Below are positions 42,919 through 51,569 of a DNA stretch of 64,000 nt, piece after piece; within the stretch, counting starts at the first letter, position 1, and each line of letters opens with the position of its first letter. A program made the translations under genes and the position numbers. This DNA comes from Mucilaginibacter_A sp964251965. Its GTDB lineage: Bacteria > Bacteroidota > Bacteroidia > Sphingobacteriales > Sphingobacteriaceae. The notes under the pieces are model-generated. The model ran no database searches and had not been told where the DNA came from. It saw only the letters and a program-made list of their open reading frames with translations. The DNA lies in the NCBI GenBank assembly GCA_964251965.1, contig CAXULQ010000013.1, positions 1-64,000 on the forward strand, given 5' to 3'.

Positions 42919-43260
42919 TTATGCCTGTTGAATTTCGTCGTTTAAATCGTTTGATTTTTCTTTAACCTTTGATTTTGCCTGATCTTTTAAACCTTCTGCT
43001 TGATCCTTATACTCATCAACTTTTGATTTTGCCTGATCAACTACCTGATTTTTATAATCTACAGCCTTGTCTTTGTATTGGTTTAGCTCATCTTCGCCTG
43101 CTTTTACTTTTTCTTTAACGGTATCCCAAGTAGAGTTAGCGGTTTCAACCAATGCATTGCGGGTTTCTTCGCCTGCATCTGGCGCAAATAATATACCTAA
43201 AGCAGCGCCTACGGCTGTTCCTAACAGAAATATGCCTAAGCCTTCAACAGAATTTTTCAT
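42919..43260 (-). CDS. YtxH-domain protein with amphipathic repeat tail
   Basis: 113 residues from the ATG at 43260 (upstream in-frame codons lie in a Cys-rich non-family extension). One N-terminal hydrophobic segment, GIFLLGTAVGAALGILFAPDAGEETR, is the YtxH signature. The rest is a long charged helix with repeated K-D-Q/K-S-K-V units (YKDKAVDYKNQVVDQAKSK, KSKVKEKSNDL), like LEA/CsbD-type stress proteins. Probably a membrane-tethered stress protein. A strong terminator follows and a perfect motif hairpin lies upstream. Confidence 0.82.
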   Translation of the reverse strand: MKNSVEGLGIFLLGTAVGAALGILFAPDAGEETRNALVETANSTWDTVKEKVKAGEDELNQYKDKAVDYKNQVVDQAKSKVDEYKDQAEGLKDQAKSKVKEKSNDLNDEIQQA

Positions 43261-43340
43261 AAGTGATAATTTTAGTGTGATTGATTTGAGGCTAACACAA
43301 TTGCAACATAATGGTTTCAATAATTTTAATATTGATGCAA

Positions 43341-43370
43341 ATACTTCTTTTACAGGTATAAAAGAAGTAT
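43341..43370. repeat. Perfect inverted pair of the dispersed motif
   Basis: ATACTTCTTTTA, 6-base loop, TAAAAGAAGTAT: 12-bp perfect stem between the DsbD-like stop (43386) and the YtxH gene. Confidence 0.92.
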
Positions 43371-43385
43371 TGCGTCTATAAAAAG

Positions 43386-45083
43386 TTATTTTATTGCTGT
43401 TTTGCCAAACGCATTTAACCCACTTTGCAAAAAGTTTTTGTAGTTCTCTGGATTATAATCTGCACCTTGCGGCGGAACTAATAAATTTCCTTCGTCATCC
43501 AACAAAACATAAAAAGGCTGGGAGTTTGCTTTAAACTTGGAAGCTTGGAACTCGCTCCATTTATTGCCAATCGTTTTAATTTTTTTTCCTTGAGGAGTAA
43601 CGGTTTGTTCACTTGCTTGCAGATCTGTTTTGTCATCCACATAAAGCTGTAGCAGTACAAAATCATTGCTGATCAGGTTATAAACTGCTTTATCTGTCCA
43701 CACACTTGCTTCCATTTTGCGGCAATTTACACAAGCATGACCGGTAAAATCGATCATAATTGGCTTATGGTTTTTCTTTGCATAAGCTAAAGCATCGTCG
43801 TAATCAAAAAAAGCATTTAAACCTAAAGGTGCCTTAAAAATAGAAGCGTATTTGTGCGGTGCTTCATTATTGTTTTGGGTTGAAGTATTTGAAGTACGAT
43901 TACTTGCGGTGAGGCTTGGCGTGTACAAGTCAAAATCCTGCGTTTGCAGCGGAGGCAAAAAAGCAGAAATTGATTTTAAAGGTGCGCCCCACAAACCCGG
44001 AACCATGTAAACGGTAAAAGCAAAGACAATAATCGCCAGAAATAAACGCGGAATAGAAATAAAATCGAAGGGGGAATCATGCGAAAACTTTAATTTTCCG
44101 AGGAGATACAAACCCATCAACCCAAAAATAACGATCCATAATACAAGGAAAATTTCCCGGTCAAACCATTCCCAATGATAAGCCAGATCAACATTTGATA
44201 AGAACTTTAATGCTAAAGCCAATTCCAGAAAACCTAAAACAACTTTTACACTGTTTAACCAGCCACCAGATTTTGGCAGCGAATTTAACCAGGATGGGAA
44301 CATCGCAAACAAAGCAAACGGAATAGCCAAAGCCAGCGAAAAGCCAAACATGCCAACTGCCGGGCCAAGCAAAGCACCTGATGTTGCAGCTTGCACTAAC
44401 AAAGTACCGATAATTGGGCCGGTACACGAAAAAGAAACCAAAGCTAACGTAGCAGCCATAAAAAACAAGCCAATCATTCCGCCTTTATCTGATTGCTCAT
44501 CCATTTTATTGGCCCAGGCAGAAGGTAAAGTAATTTCAAAAGCACCAAAAAAGGAAATGGCAAAAACAATCAGCAATAAGAAAAAAACCATATTAAAAAC
44601 ACCATTGGTTGCCAAATTATTTAAAGCATCGGCACCAAAAATTACCGTAATGATCAACCCAAAAGCTACATAAATAACAATGATAGAAAGCCCGTAAATA
44701 ACAGCTTTGCTAATTGCGCTGCCCCTGGACTGTGCCGTTTTTGTAAAATAACTTACCGTTAAAGGAAGCATTGGGAAGATGCAAGGCATAAGCAGCGCGG
44801 CAAAACCGCCTAACAAACCTGCCAAAAATATTGCCCACAAACTTTGCTGCTCTTGCTTTTGTGAAATGGCTTTTACTTCTTTTTTAACAACGTCGTTTTT
44901 AGCTGGATCTGTCGTTTTTGCAGATGTTGTATCGGCAGGCAAAGGAGAAAACTGCACGTCGCTGGTAGAAACCGTATCGCTTGCGGCAGTTTGCATGGCC
45001 TGGCTTTTACTGCTGAAGATCAGCAGGAAGCTTAAAAATGTCAGGAAAAAAAATGTTTTTTTTAAATGGAACGCAAACTGCAT
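43386..45083 (-). CDS. DsbD-type thiol:disulfide interchange protein lacking the alpha domain
   Basis: 565 residues from the ATG at 45083; the longer frame starts inside a motif copy. A signal peptide is followed by a short acidic linker, then the eight-helix DsbD beta domain (about 80-400) with conserved cysteines in LLMPCIFPMLPL and SFSCTGPIIG, and a C-terminal thioredoxin domain with HACVNCRKM. It carries electrons across the inner membrane to periplasmic thiol proteins. The N-terminal immunoglobulin-like alpha domain of E. coli DsbD is missing, so the electron acceptor may be reached directly from the thioredoxin domain. Confidence 0.9.
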   Translation of the reverse strand: MQFAFHLKKTFFFLTFLSFLLIFSSKSQAMQTAASDTVSTSDVQFSPLPADTTSAKTTDPAKNDVVKKEVKAISQKQEQQSLWAIFLAGLLGGFAALLMPCIFPMLPLTVSYFTKTAQSRGSAISKAVIYGLSIIVIYVAFGLIITVIFGADALNNLATNGVFNMVFFLLLIVFAISFFGAFEITLPSAWANKMDEQSDKGGMIGLFFMAATLALVSFSCTGPIIGTLLVQAATSGALLGPAVGMFGFSLALAIPFALFAMFPSWLNSLPKSGGWLNSVKVVLGFLELALALKFLSNVDLAYHWEWFDREIFLVLWIVIFGLMGLYLLGKLKFSHDSPFDFISIPRLFLAIIVFAFTVYMVPGLWGAPLKSISAFLPPLQTQDFDLYTPSLTASNRTSNTSTQNNNEAPHKYASIFKAPLGLNAFFDYDDALAYAKKNHKPIMIDFTGHACVNCRKMEASVWTDKAVYNLISNDFVLLQLYVDDKTDLQASEQTVTPQGKKIKTIGNKWSEFQASKFKANSQPFYVLLDDEGNLLVPPQGADYNPENYKNFLQSGLNAFGKTAIK

Positions 45084-45108
45084 TGAGTGAGGGAATAAGA
45101 TTTGTATG

Positions 45109-45122
45109 ATGCTTCTTTTATC
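45109..45122 (-). repeat. Dispersed motif copy
   Basis: ATGCTTCTTTTATC followed by GGCAT; a degenerate reverse partner TAAAAATACTGCAT follows at 45127. Confidence 0.88.
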
Positions 45123-45196
45123 GGCATAAAAATACTGCATCGGGATAAGATACGGGTTTAACGTTTGTCATTTTGCTGGGACATTAAATTTTAGCC

Positions 45197-45210
45197 GATA
45201 AAAGAAGCAT
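45197..45210 (+). repeat. Dispersed motif copy
   Basis: GATAAAAGAAGCAT preceded by ATTTTAGCC, matching the context at 19650. Confidence 0.88.
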
Positions 45211-45230
45211 TTGCAAAACAAACCCAAACA

Positions 45231-45262
45231 AAAAGCCCTGCCAAATTTGGCAAGGCTTTTTG
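45231..45262. terminator. Terminator after sdhB
   Basis: AAAAAGCC-C-TGCCAAA / TTTGGCA-A-GGCTTTTT, one mismatch in the stem, 27 bp past the sdhB stop. Confidence 0.85.
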
Positions 45263-45288
45263 CTGACTCAATAATATTTACTTATGCT

Positions 45289-46065
45289 TTAAGCGTGTGC
45301 TTCTTCTGATTTAAAGAATTTGGCTGTTAAAAAATCGCCGTTCATTCTCGCAATATTGGTTAGCTTAATTTCTTTCGGGCATTCTGCTTCGCAAGCTGCG
45401 GTGTTGGTACAGTTACCAAACCCTTCTTCGTCCATTTGCGCCACCATATTTTGTACACGCTGATAACGTTCTGGCTGGCCTTGAGGCAACAAAGCCAGTT
45501 GCGATATTTTTGCAGATACAAACAGCATGGCAGAAGCATTTTTGCAAGCTGCAACACATGCTCCGCATTGGATGCAAGTTGCCGAATTAAAAGCTTCATC
45601 AGCAATTGGTTTCGGGATCGGGATTTCATTTGCATCCGGTACGCCGCCTGTATTAATAGAAATAAAACCACCTGCATGTTGGATTCTGTCAAAAGCAGAA
45701 CGGTCTGTCGCCAAATCTTTTACTACCGGAAAAGCTGCTGCCCTCCAAGGCTCTATGGTGATAGTTTGCCCGTCGTAAAAGCTGCGCATGTGCAACTGAC
45801 AAGAAGTAATTCCCTGTTTCGGTCCATGCGGGCGGCCATTAATGTACAACGAACACATGCCGCAAATTCCTTCGCGACAATCATGGTCAAAGTAAATTGG
45901 ATCTTCTCCTTTAAGGGCCAAACCTTCGTTTACTACATCTAACATTTCCAGGAAAGACATATCCGGAGAAATATCATTTGCTGGATAAGTTACAATCTTA
46001 CCTGGTGTTTTTACATCCTTTTGGCGCCATACTTTTAGCGTCAAATTCATATTTCCGTTACTCAT
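45289..46065 (-). CDS. sdhB: Succinate dehydrogenase iron-sulfur subunit
   Basis: 258 residues. [2Fe-2S] ligands: Cys63, Cys68, Cys71 (CREGICGMC) and Cys89. The C-terminal ferredoxin-like domain has Cys164, 167, 170, 174 and Cys219, 225, 229, which bind the [4Fe-4S] and [3Fe-4S] clusters. It passes electrons from the flavoprotein to the cytochrome b subunit in the TCA cycle and respiratory chain. It is the last gene of sdhCAB, 73 bp after sdhA, with a terminator just downstream. Confidence 0.95.
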   Translation of the reverse strand: MSNGNMNLTLKVWRQKDVKTPGKIVTYPANDISPDMSFLEMLDVVNEGLALKGEDPIYFDHDCREGICGMCSLYINGRPHGPKQGITSCQLHMRSFYDGQTITIEPWRAAAFPVVKDLATDRSAFDRIQHAGGFISINTGGVPDANEIPIPKPIADEAFNSATCIQCGACVAACKNASAMLFVSAKISQLALLPQGQPERYQRVQNMVAQMDEEGFGNCTNTAACEAECPKEIKLTNIARMNGDFLTAKFFKSEEAHA

Positions 46066-46138
46066 ATTAATTATCGTAAGTTGTAAGTTGACAGCAGCGA
46101 GTTGAAACCAATAACTTGCAACCGAAAACAGGCAACTA

Positions 46139-48076
46139 TTATTTATAGCTTCTTTGTGTTAATTTAACGTTTTCGAAAATCAATTCTTCCTTATTCAATA
46201 TTTCAGGCTGATTTTCTCCGGCGTATTCCCAAGCGGCAACAAAAGAAAAATTTTCGTCGTCGCGTTTAGCTTCTCCTTCTTCTGTTTGAGATTCTTCGCG
46301 GAAATGTCCTCCGCAAGATTCACGGCGCATTAAAGCATCATCAACCATCAATTCTCCCAATTCGATAAAATCTGCAACTCGGCCGGCACGTTCTAAAGAA
46401 AAATTGATTTCTTCATTTTCACCGGGAACAATTGCATTTTTCCAAAAATCAATTTTTAAAGCTTGAATTAACCCTTTTGCTTTGATCAATCCTGCTTCGT
46501 TACGGGCCATGCCGCAATATTCCCATATAATATGACCTAAATCCCGGTGATATTCATTAACCGTTTTAGTGCCTTTTTTCATAGAAAGGAACTTGGCAAC
46601 CCGCACTTCTACATCTTTTTTAGTTTGTGCAAAAGCCGGATGATTTGGATCGATAGGTTTCGGGCCGATTGTAGCCAGATAATCACCCAAAGTATAAGGT
46701 ATTACAAAATAACCATCGGCCAAACCTTGCATCAGTGCAGAAGCACCTAAACGATTTGCGCCGTGATCAGAAAAATTAGCTTCACCTAAAGCGTAACAAC
46801 CAGGAATAGTCGTCATTAAATTATAATCTACCCAAAGCCCACCCATGGTATAATGCACAGCGGGATAAATGCGCATCGGTTGTTTGTATGGGTTTTCGTC
46901 CGTAATTTGGTAGTACATATCAAACAAGTTGCCGTATTTGGCAGCAACTGTTTCTTCACTTAAACGCTTAATGGCATCTGCAAAATCCAGAAAAACAGCT
47001 TTTCCGGAAGCACCTACGCCACGGCCTTCATCAGAAACTTCTTTGGCATTTCGGGAAGCCACATCACGCGGAACCAAGTTACCAAAAGAAGGATATTTAC
47101 GTTCTAAAAAGTAATCCCGGTCTTCTTCTTTTATGTCGGTTACCTTGATTTCTCCTTTGCGGAGTTTTTCGGCTGTTGCTACTGTTTTCGGCGCCCAAAC
47201 CCGACCGTCGTTCCGTAAAGATTCCGACATCAATGTTAATTTAGATTGATGGTCTCCGGAAACAGGGATACAAGTTGGGTGGATTTGTGTAAAACACGGA
47301 TTTGCAAAATAAGCACCGCGTTTGTGCGCCCGCCAGGCAGCAGTAACATTAGAACCGATTGCGTTGGTAGATAAGTAAAAAACGTTACTGTAACCGCCAG
47401 TGCATAATAATACAGCATGTCCGGCATGCGTTTCGATCGCGCCTGTTCTTAAATTACGGGTTACAATTCCTTGTGCTTTGCCATCAGCAACAACTACGTC
47501 CAGCATTTCTGTACGCGTGTACATTTTTACTTTACCTAAATTAATTTGACGGTTTAGCGCAGAATATGCTCCTAAAAGAAGCTGTTGACCGGTTTGGCCG
47601 CGTGCATAAAATGTTCTGGAAACTTGTGCACCACCAAAAGAGCGGTTATCCAGTAAACCGCCGTATTCGCGGGCAAAAGGAACACCTTGCGCCACGCATT
47701 GGTCGATAATATTAACAGAAACCTCAGCTAAACGGTAAACGTTGGCTTCACGTGCACGGTAATCGCCACCTTTTATCGTATCATAAAATAAACGGTAAAT
47801 ACTATCGCCATCGTTCTGGTAATTTTTTGCAGCGTTGATTCCACCTTGTGCAGCTATCGAATGCGCACGGCGCGGACTATCCTGAAAGCAAAAAGCAGTT
47901 ACGTTATAACCCAATTCAGCCAACGATGCCGCAGCAGAAGCACCAGCTAAACCTGTACCTACAATAATTACATTGTACTTTCGCTTGTTAGACGGGTTGA
48001 CCAGTTTTAGGTTGAACTTTTGCTTGTTCCACTTTTCTGCTAATGGCCCTTCCGGCAGTTTGGCATTTAATTCCAT
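46139..48076 (-). CDS. sdhA: Succinate dehydrogenase/fumarate reductase flavoprotein subunit
   Basis: 645 residues. FAD-binding VIIVGTGLAGASAAASLAELG, the covalent-FAD region RRAHSIAAQGGINAAKN, substrate-site residues near HPTCIPVSGDH and the active-site RxxxRGVGASGK region, and GALGEANFSDHGANRLGASAL-like blocks (YALGEANF, DHGANRLGAS) are present. It oxidises succinate to fumarate. Length fits the Bacteroidota type paired with a five-helix cytochrome b subunit. A near-motif (CTAAAAGAAGCTG, about 47572) lies within the gene. Confidence 0.95.
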   Translation of the reverse strand: MELNAKLPEGPLAEKWNKQKFNLKLVNPSNKRKYNVIIVGTGLAGASAAASLAELGYNVTAFCFQDSPRRAHSIAAQGGINAAKNYQNDGDSIYRLFYDTIKGGDYRAREANVYRLAEVSVNIIDQCVAQGVPFAREYGGLLDNRSFGGAQVSRTFYARGQTGQQLLLGAYSALNRQINLGKVKMYTRTEMLDVVVADGKAQGIVTRNLRTGAIETHAGHAVLLCTGGYSNVFYLSTNAIGSNVTAAWRAHKRGAYFANPCFTQIHPTCIPVSGDHQSKLTLMSESLRNDGRVWAPKTVATAEKLRKGEIKVTDIKEEDRDYFLERKYPSFGNLVPRDVASRNAKEVSDEGRGVGASGKAVFLDFADAIKRLSEETVAAKYGNLFDMYYQITDENPYKQPMRIYPAVHYTMGGLWVDYNLMTTIPGCYALGEANFSDHGANRLGASALMQGLADGYFVIPYTLGDYLATIGPKPIDPNHPAFAQTKKDVEVRVAKFLSMKKGTKTVNEYHRDLGHIIWEYCGMARNEAGLIKAKGLIQALKIDFWKNAIVPGENEEINFSLERAGRVADFIELGELMVDDALMRRESCGGHFREESQTEEGEAKRDDENFSFVAAWEYAGENQPEILNKEELIFENVKLTQRSYK

Positions 48077-48093
48077 TTTGTTAATTTTTATCT

Positions 48094-48107
48094 TATAAAA
48101 GAAGCAT
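48094..48107 (+). repeat. Dispersed motif copy (between sdhC and sdhA)
   Basis: TATAAAAGAAGCAT in the 55-bp gap inside the sdh operon, 17 bp upstream of sdhA. Confidence 0.85.
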
Positions 48108-48131
48108 CCGGTTTTTAAACTTTATGCTGAT

Positions 48132-48938
48132 TTATCTTTTGGTGAAATAATAAACAATAGGCATTGCTGCAAACCCAATCGGGATAATTACGGCAAAAAG
48201 CCAAATCCCAATCTGGTTTACAATCGGCTTATATTTACGATGGTTCATGCCAATTGTTTGCCAACTGCTTTGAAAGCCATGCAGTAAATGAAAGGACAAC
48301 GAAGCCATCGCAATCACATAAAACAACACGTATATAGGTGAACTGAACGAGAAAATAACTTGTGCCTGTAAATCTTTGGCAATGGTTATTTCCTGCTGCG
48401 TATTTACATCAACATATTTGGCATATTCGTATTCGCCTTGCGGTAATTGTTTTGCCGAAACTAATTTGCCTGTTTTAAGGTCTGTCCGATACTCTTTAAA
48501 TGGCATTTTCGGCCCTTCGTGGTTTTTAAACCATTCATCTTTATGGTAACTGTACCAAAAATTTCCCATGTGGATCACAATAAAAAGCAACAGAAACGAA
48601 CCTAAAATTCCCATGTTGCGCGAAGACCAGATACTGGGCGATTTTGGCTGAAGGACATAATTTACCGGACGAGCTTTTCGGTTGTTTATTGTTAAGATCA
48701 AAGCATAAATAGAATGACCGATAATAGTGAGGTACAACAAATACGATACTACTTTTATCGGTGGAAAATGCGTCATGAAATGAGAATAATCATTAAAAGC
48801 CAAGCCACCGTCATCTTTAAATAATTGAAAGTTACCGCTTAAATGTACAATCAGAAACAAGCAAAGAAACAAACCGGTTAATGACATGATCAGTTTTTTT
48901 CCAATTGACGAAGAAAGCGTATGCTTAGAACCACTCAT
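48132..48938 (-). CDS. sdhC: Succinate dehydrogenase cytochrome b subunit
   Basis: 268 residues with five hydrophobic helices. The protein matches the b558-type di-haem subunit of Bacteroidota: KKLIMSLTGLFLCLFLIVHLSGN with an axial His, SHFMTHFPP, GHSIYALIL, HMGNFWYS and HLLHGFQSSWQT supply candidate haem ligands. It anchors SdhAB and reduces menaquinone. First gene of the operon, with a -7 element 29 bp upstream. Confidence 0.93.
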   Translation of the reverse strand: MSGSKHTLSSSIGKKLIMSLTGLFLCLFLIVHLSGNFQLFKDDGGLAFNDYSHFMTHFPPIKVVSYLLYLTIIGHSIYALILTINNRKARPVNYVLQPKSPSIWSSRNMGILGSFLLLFIVIHMGNFWYSYHKDEWFKNHEGPKMPFKEYRTDLKTGKLVSAKQLPQGEYEYAKYVDVNTQQEITIAKDLQAQVIFSFSSPIYVLFYVIAMASLSFHLLHGFQSSWQTIGMNHRKYKPIVNQIGIWLFAVIIPIGFAAMPIVYYFTKR

Positions 48939-48966
48939 TGAGATATTAATTTTAGGATTATTATTA

Positions 48967-48974
48967 CAAAAGTA
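48967..48974 (-). promoter_or_regulatory. -7 element (TACTTTTG on minus strand) for sdhCAB
   Basis: TAnnTTTG match 28 bp before the sdhC start. Confidence 0.42.
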
Positions 48975-49076
48975 TTTATTAAAGCTGAAAAGATATTAAA
49001 GGTTCTTGCTAATATGTGTTTCAGTATTTATTTAGAAACAATCTAAATGATCAATACGTGATTTTATTTACTTTAC

Positions 49077-49736
49077 CTAAAACGCAATTACTTTATCATT
49101 TAAAATACCAAAAACACGGTCAACTTCCTGATGCTGAACCGCAATCCTGCCGGTAAACTTTCCAAAAGAAGGTAAAATAGCCTGGTAAGAACCAAAAGCA
49201 AAGCAAGCCAGAGTTACGGCATCGCGGCCTTTTCCCCGTAAATTAACTCCCGGATGGATATGGCCGCATAAAGTATATGCTTCATGTTCTTTTACTTCTT
49301 GTTTTTTTAACGGATGATGAGCCATCCGAAAGGGCTTCATAAATAATTCTTTTTGGACTTCGATGCCTAAATTGATAAAGTGTTCCTCCTTGATAATATC
49401 ATGGTTTCCTTTAACCAAAACCATGTTGATGTTGCTATACTTTTCCCGCCATAAACTAAACCAATGCCAGTCGCTGTTTTTATCGCTGTGAAATAAATCG
49501 CCTAAGAAAATTATTTTTTCAGGCTGATGTTCCTCAACCAAAGCAGATAGCACTTCTAAATCTTTTTGTGCAAGTTCTTGCGGAATAGCAATTCCGGCTT
49601 TACGAAAATGTGCCGTTTTCCCTAAATGTACATCGGCAAGAATTAATACTTTCTGATCTTTCCAGTAAACCGCTTTTTGTGGCAGTAAAAGAAGTGTTTG
49701 TTGTTTAAAAAAGAATTCTATTCCATCACAAATCAT
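49077..49736 (-). CDS. pdeM: Ligase-associated DNA damage response endonuclease
   Basis: 219 residues from the ATG at 49736; an upstream ATG at 49772 would lie in the stem of the htrA terminator. Metallophosphoesterase motifs are complete: LADVHLGKTAHFRK, FLGDLFHSD, VKGNHD, AHHP and CGHIHPGV. The AHFRKAGIAIP segment is characteristic of PdeM. In many bacteria pdeM is linked to a DNA ligase, a Lhr-like helicase and an exonuclease; none are in this window. Confidence 0.9.
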   Translation of the reverse strand: MICDGIEFFFKQQTLLLLPQKAVYWKDQKVLILADVHLGKTAHFRKAGIAIPQELAQKDLEVLSALVEEHQPEKIIFLGDLFHSDKNSDWHWFSLWREKYSNINMVLVKGNHDIIKEEHFINLGIEVQKELFMKPFRMAHHPLKKQEVKEHEAYTLCGHIHPGVNLRGKGRDAVTLACFAFGSYQAILPSFGKFTGRIAVQHQEVDRVFGILNDKVIAF

Positions 49737-49760
49737 CGCTGCAAAATAACCACAAAACAA

Positions 49761-49792
49761 AAAAACCTGCAAATTTTACTTTGCAGGTTTTT
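49761..49792. terminator. Terminator after htrA
   Basis: Perfect 13-bp stem AAAAACCTGCAAA / TTTGCAGGTTTTT, 6-base loop. Confidence 0.9.
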
Positions 49793-49793
49793 G

Positions 49794-49807
49794 ATACTTC
49801 TTTTATC
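49794..49807 (-). repeat. Dispersed motif copy
   Basis: ATACTTCTTTTATC between the htrA stop and its terminator; followed by a second partial unit GATACTTTTTTTA. Confidence 0.88.
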
Positions 49808-49817
49808 GATACTTTTT

Positions 49818-51374
49818 TTAATTGTTCATTTGATAACCGTTGTTAAACGTGCTGCCATCTGGCCTAACTCCAGAGATAAATAACGATCCACCTTTGATAT
49901 TAGAAAGTGCTTTATCAATATCAGCCGGCGAGTTTACAGGCACTTTATTAATGCCAGTAATAACAGAACCTTCTTCAATCTCTAATTGATCAAACAAACG
50001 TCCTTGGCGAACCTGTGATACCAACACACCACTTTTTAAATTATACTTTTGTTTTTGTGTATTAGTTAATGGAGCAAAGCTTGCACCTAATTTATTATAA
50101 ATCTCTTCTGTTGATTTATTTCTGGTATTACTTGCTAAAACATTACTATTATCCGCTTTAAGCGTAACGGCAAATGTTTTTTCTTGTCCATCACGTAAAA
50201 CAGTTAAGTTAATTTTATCACCAGGTTGCAAGCGAGCAACTTTCTCTTGCAAATCAGAAGATTCATAAACTGTGTTGCCATCAACTTTGGTGATAATATC
50301 GTTTCTACGGATACCAGCTTGTTCTGCACCGCCGCCTTTTACCAGTTCATTTACAAACAAACCGTTGGTTGTTTTTATATTTAACTCTTGCGCAGCATCA
50401 GGGTTTAATTCTCTAAACTGAACACCAACATAACCGCGTTTTACTTTGCCGAATTTTTCAATATCGTTCAAAACTTTTTTAGCTAAGTTAATTGGAATGG
50501 CAAAACCATAACCTTCGTAAGAACCAGTGTGTGAAAGAATAGCTGAGTTAATTCCGATCAATTCGCCTCTTGTATTAACCAAAGCACCGCCACTGTTTCC
50601 AGGATTAATAACCGCATCAGTTTGGATAAAAGATTCAATCCCTTTATTTAAAACAGGTGTTTGTGCTTGTGAACGGCTCATATTTGGATCAATCATTTGA
50701 TTGTTATCGTCATCGTCATCGCCTCTTCCAATAATTCCTACAGACCGGCCTTTTGCACTTACAATGCCTGCTGTAACCGTAGAAGCCAGGTTAAACGGAT
50801 TACCTACAGCCAAAACCCATTCTCCAACTTTGGCATCGTCAGAATTGCCAAATTTTACAATTGGTAAATTGGTAGCACTAATTTTAATTAAAGCCAAATC
50901 TGTATTTGGGTCTGTGCCGATTACTTTAGCACTAAATTGGCGATGGTCATTCGTTGTAATCTCAATTTTATCTGCTTTATCTACTACGTGGTTATTGGTA
51001 ACGATATAACCATCGGTAGAAATAATAACGCCCGAACCAGAAGCTTTTTGCGGGCCGGATGGCTGCCTGCGGCGCATGCCAAACATATCACCAAACATTT
51101 GCTCCATCTGATCCTGGCCACCGCCGCCTTGCGAAGAAGAATAAGTTGTACGAATGTAAACTACGGCCGGTGTAACGGCTGCTGCTGCTTGTGTAAAATC
51201 TACTGTTCCGGCAGATGACATCATCGGCGCAACATGGTTGCTTGCAAAATAAACTTTTTGTCTGTCTTCAAACGTTCCAGCGTCTGTTGTTTTAGGTTCA
51301 ACCATTTTGTAGGCACCCACGGCAATAGCGCCTCCCAAAATGGCCGTCATTAATGATAATCCTACTTTTTTCAT
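49818..51374 (-). CDS. Periplasmic HtrA/Do-type serine protease
   Basis: 518 residues from the ATG at 51374 (family-like MKKVGLSLM start with signal/anchor); an ATG 14 codons upstream is less likely. Trypsin-like domain with catalytic His in VTNNHVVD, Asp in TDLALIKI and Ser in NPGNSGGALV, then two PDZ domains (about 315-405 and 425-515). A Gln/Gly-rich LA-loop (SSQGGGGQDQMEQMF) lies before the catalytic domain. It degrades or chaperones misfolded envelope proteins, typically under envelope stress. Confidence 0.93.
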   Translation of the reverse strand: MKKVGLSLMTAILGGAIAVGAYKMVEPKTTDAGTFEDRQKVYFASNHVAPMMSSAGTVDFTQAAAAVTPAVVYIRTTYSSSQGGGGQDQMEQMFGDMFGMRRRQPSGPQKASGSGVIISTDGYIVTNNHVVDKADKIEITTNDHRQFSAKVIGTDPNTDLALIKISATNLPIVKFGNSDDAKVGEWVLAVGNPFNLASTVTAGIVSAKGRSVGIIGRGDDDDDNNQMIDPNMSRSQAQTPVLNKGIESFIQTDAVINPGNSGGALVNTRGELIGINSAILSHTGSYEGYGFAIPINLAKKVLNDIEKFGKVKRGYVGVQFRELNPDAAQELNIKTTNGLFVNELVKGGGAEQAGIRRNDIITKVDGNTVYESSDLQEKVARLQPGDKINLTVLRDGQEKTFAVTLKADNSNVLASNTRNKSTEEIYNKLGASFAPLTNTQKQKYNLKSGVLVSQVRQGRLFDQLEIEEGSVITGINKVPVNSPADIDKALSNIKGGSLFISGVRPDGSTFNNGYQMNN

Positions 51375-51413
51375 ATTTAATTTTTGTCTCTTTAATTTTT
51401 GAAATTCATTATT

Positions 51414-51421
51414 CAAATTTA
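51414..51421 (-). promoter_or_regulatory. -7 element (TAAATTTG on minus strand) for htrA
   Basis: TAnnTTTG match 39 bp before the chosen htrA ATG. Confidence 0.4.
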
Positions 51422-51569
51422 ATGCCTTATTGACTTTATAATCAACCTAAAGTTGCTTTATACAGTGTTAAAAAATGTTAAACCGTTAAAGGTAATTTTT
51501 GGCTGATCACCATTTGCTACAATCTTTTGTTTTATAACTAAAGAAAACCAATTTTGTGCTTATTAATAA

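Noticed and set aside
49737..49772. Longer start for PdeM
   Set aside because: The extra codons are made by the stem of the htrA terminator; the ATG at 49736 fits the family.
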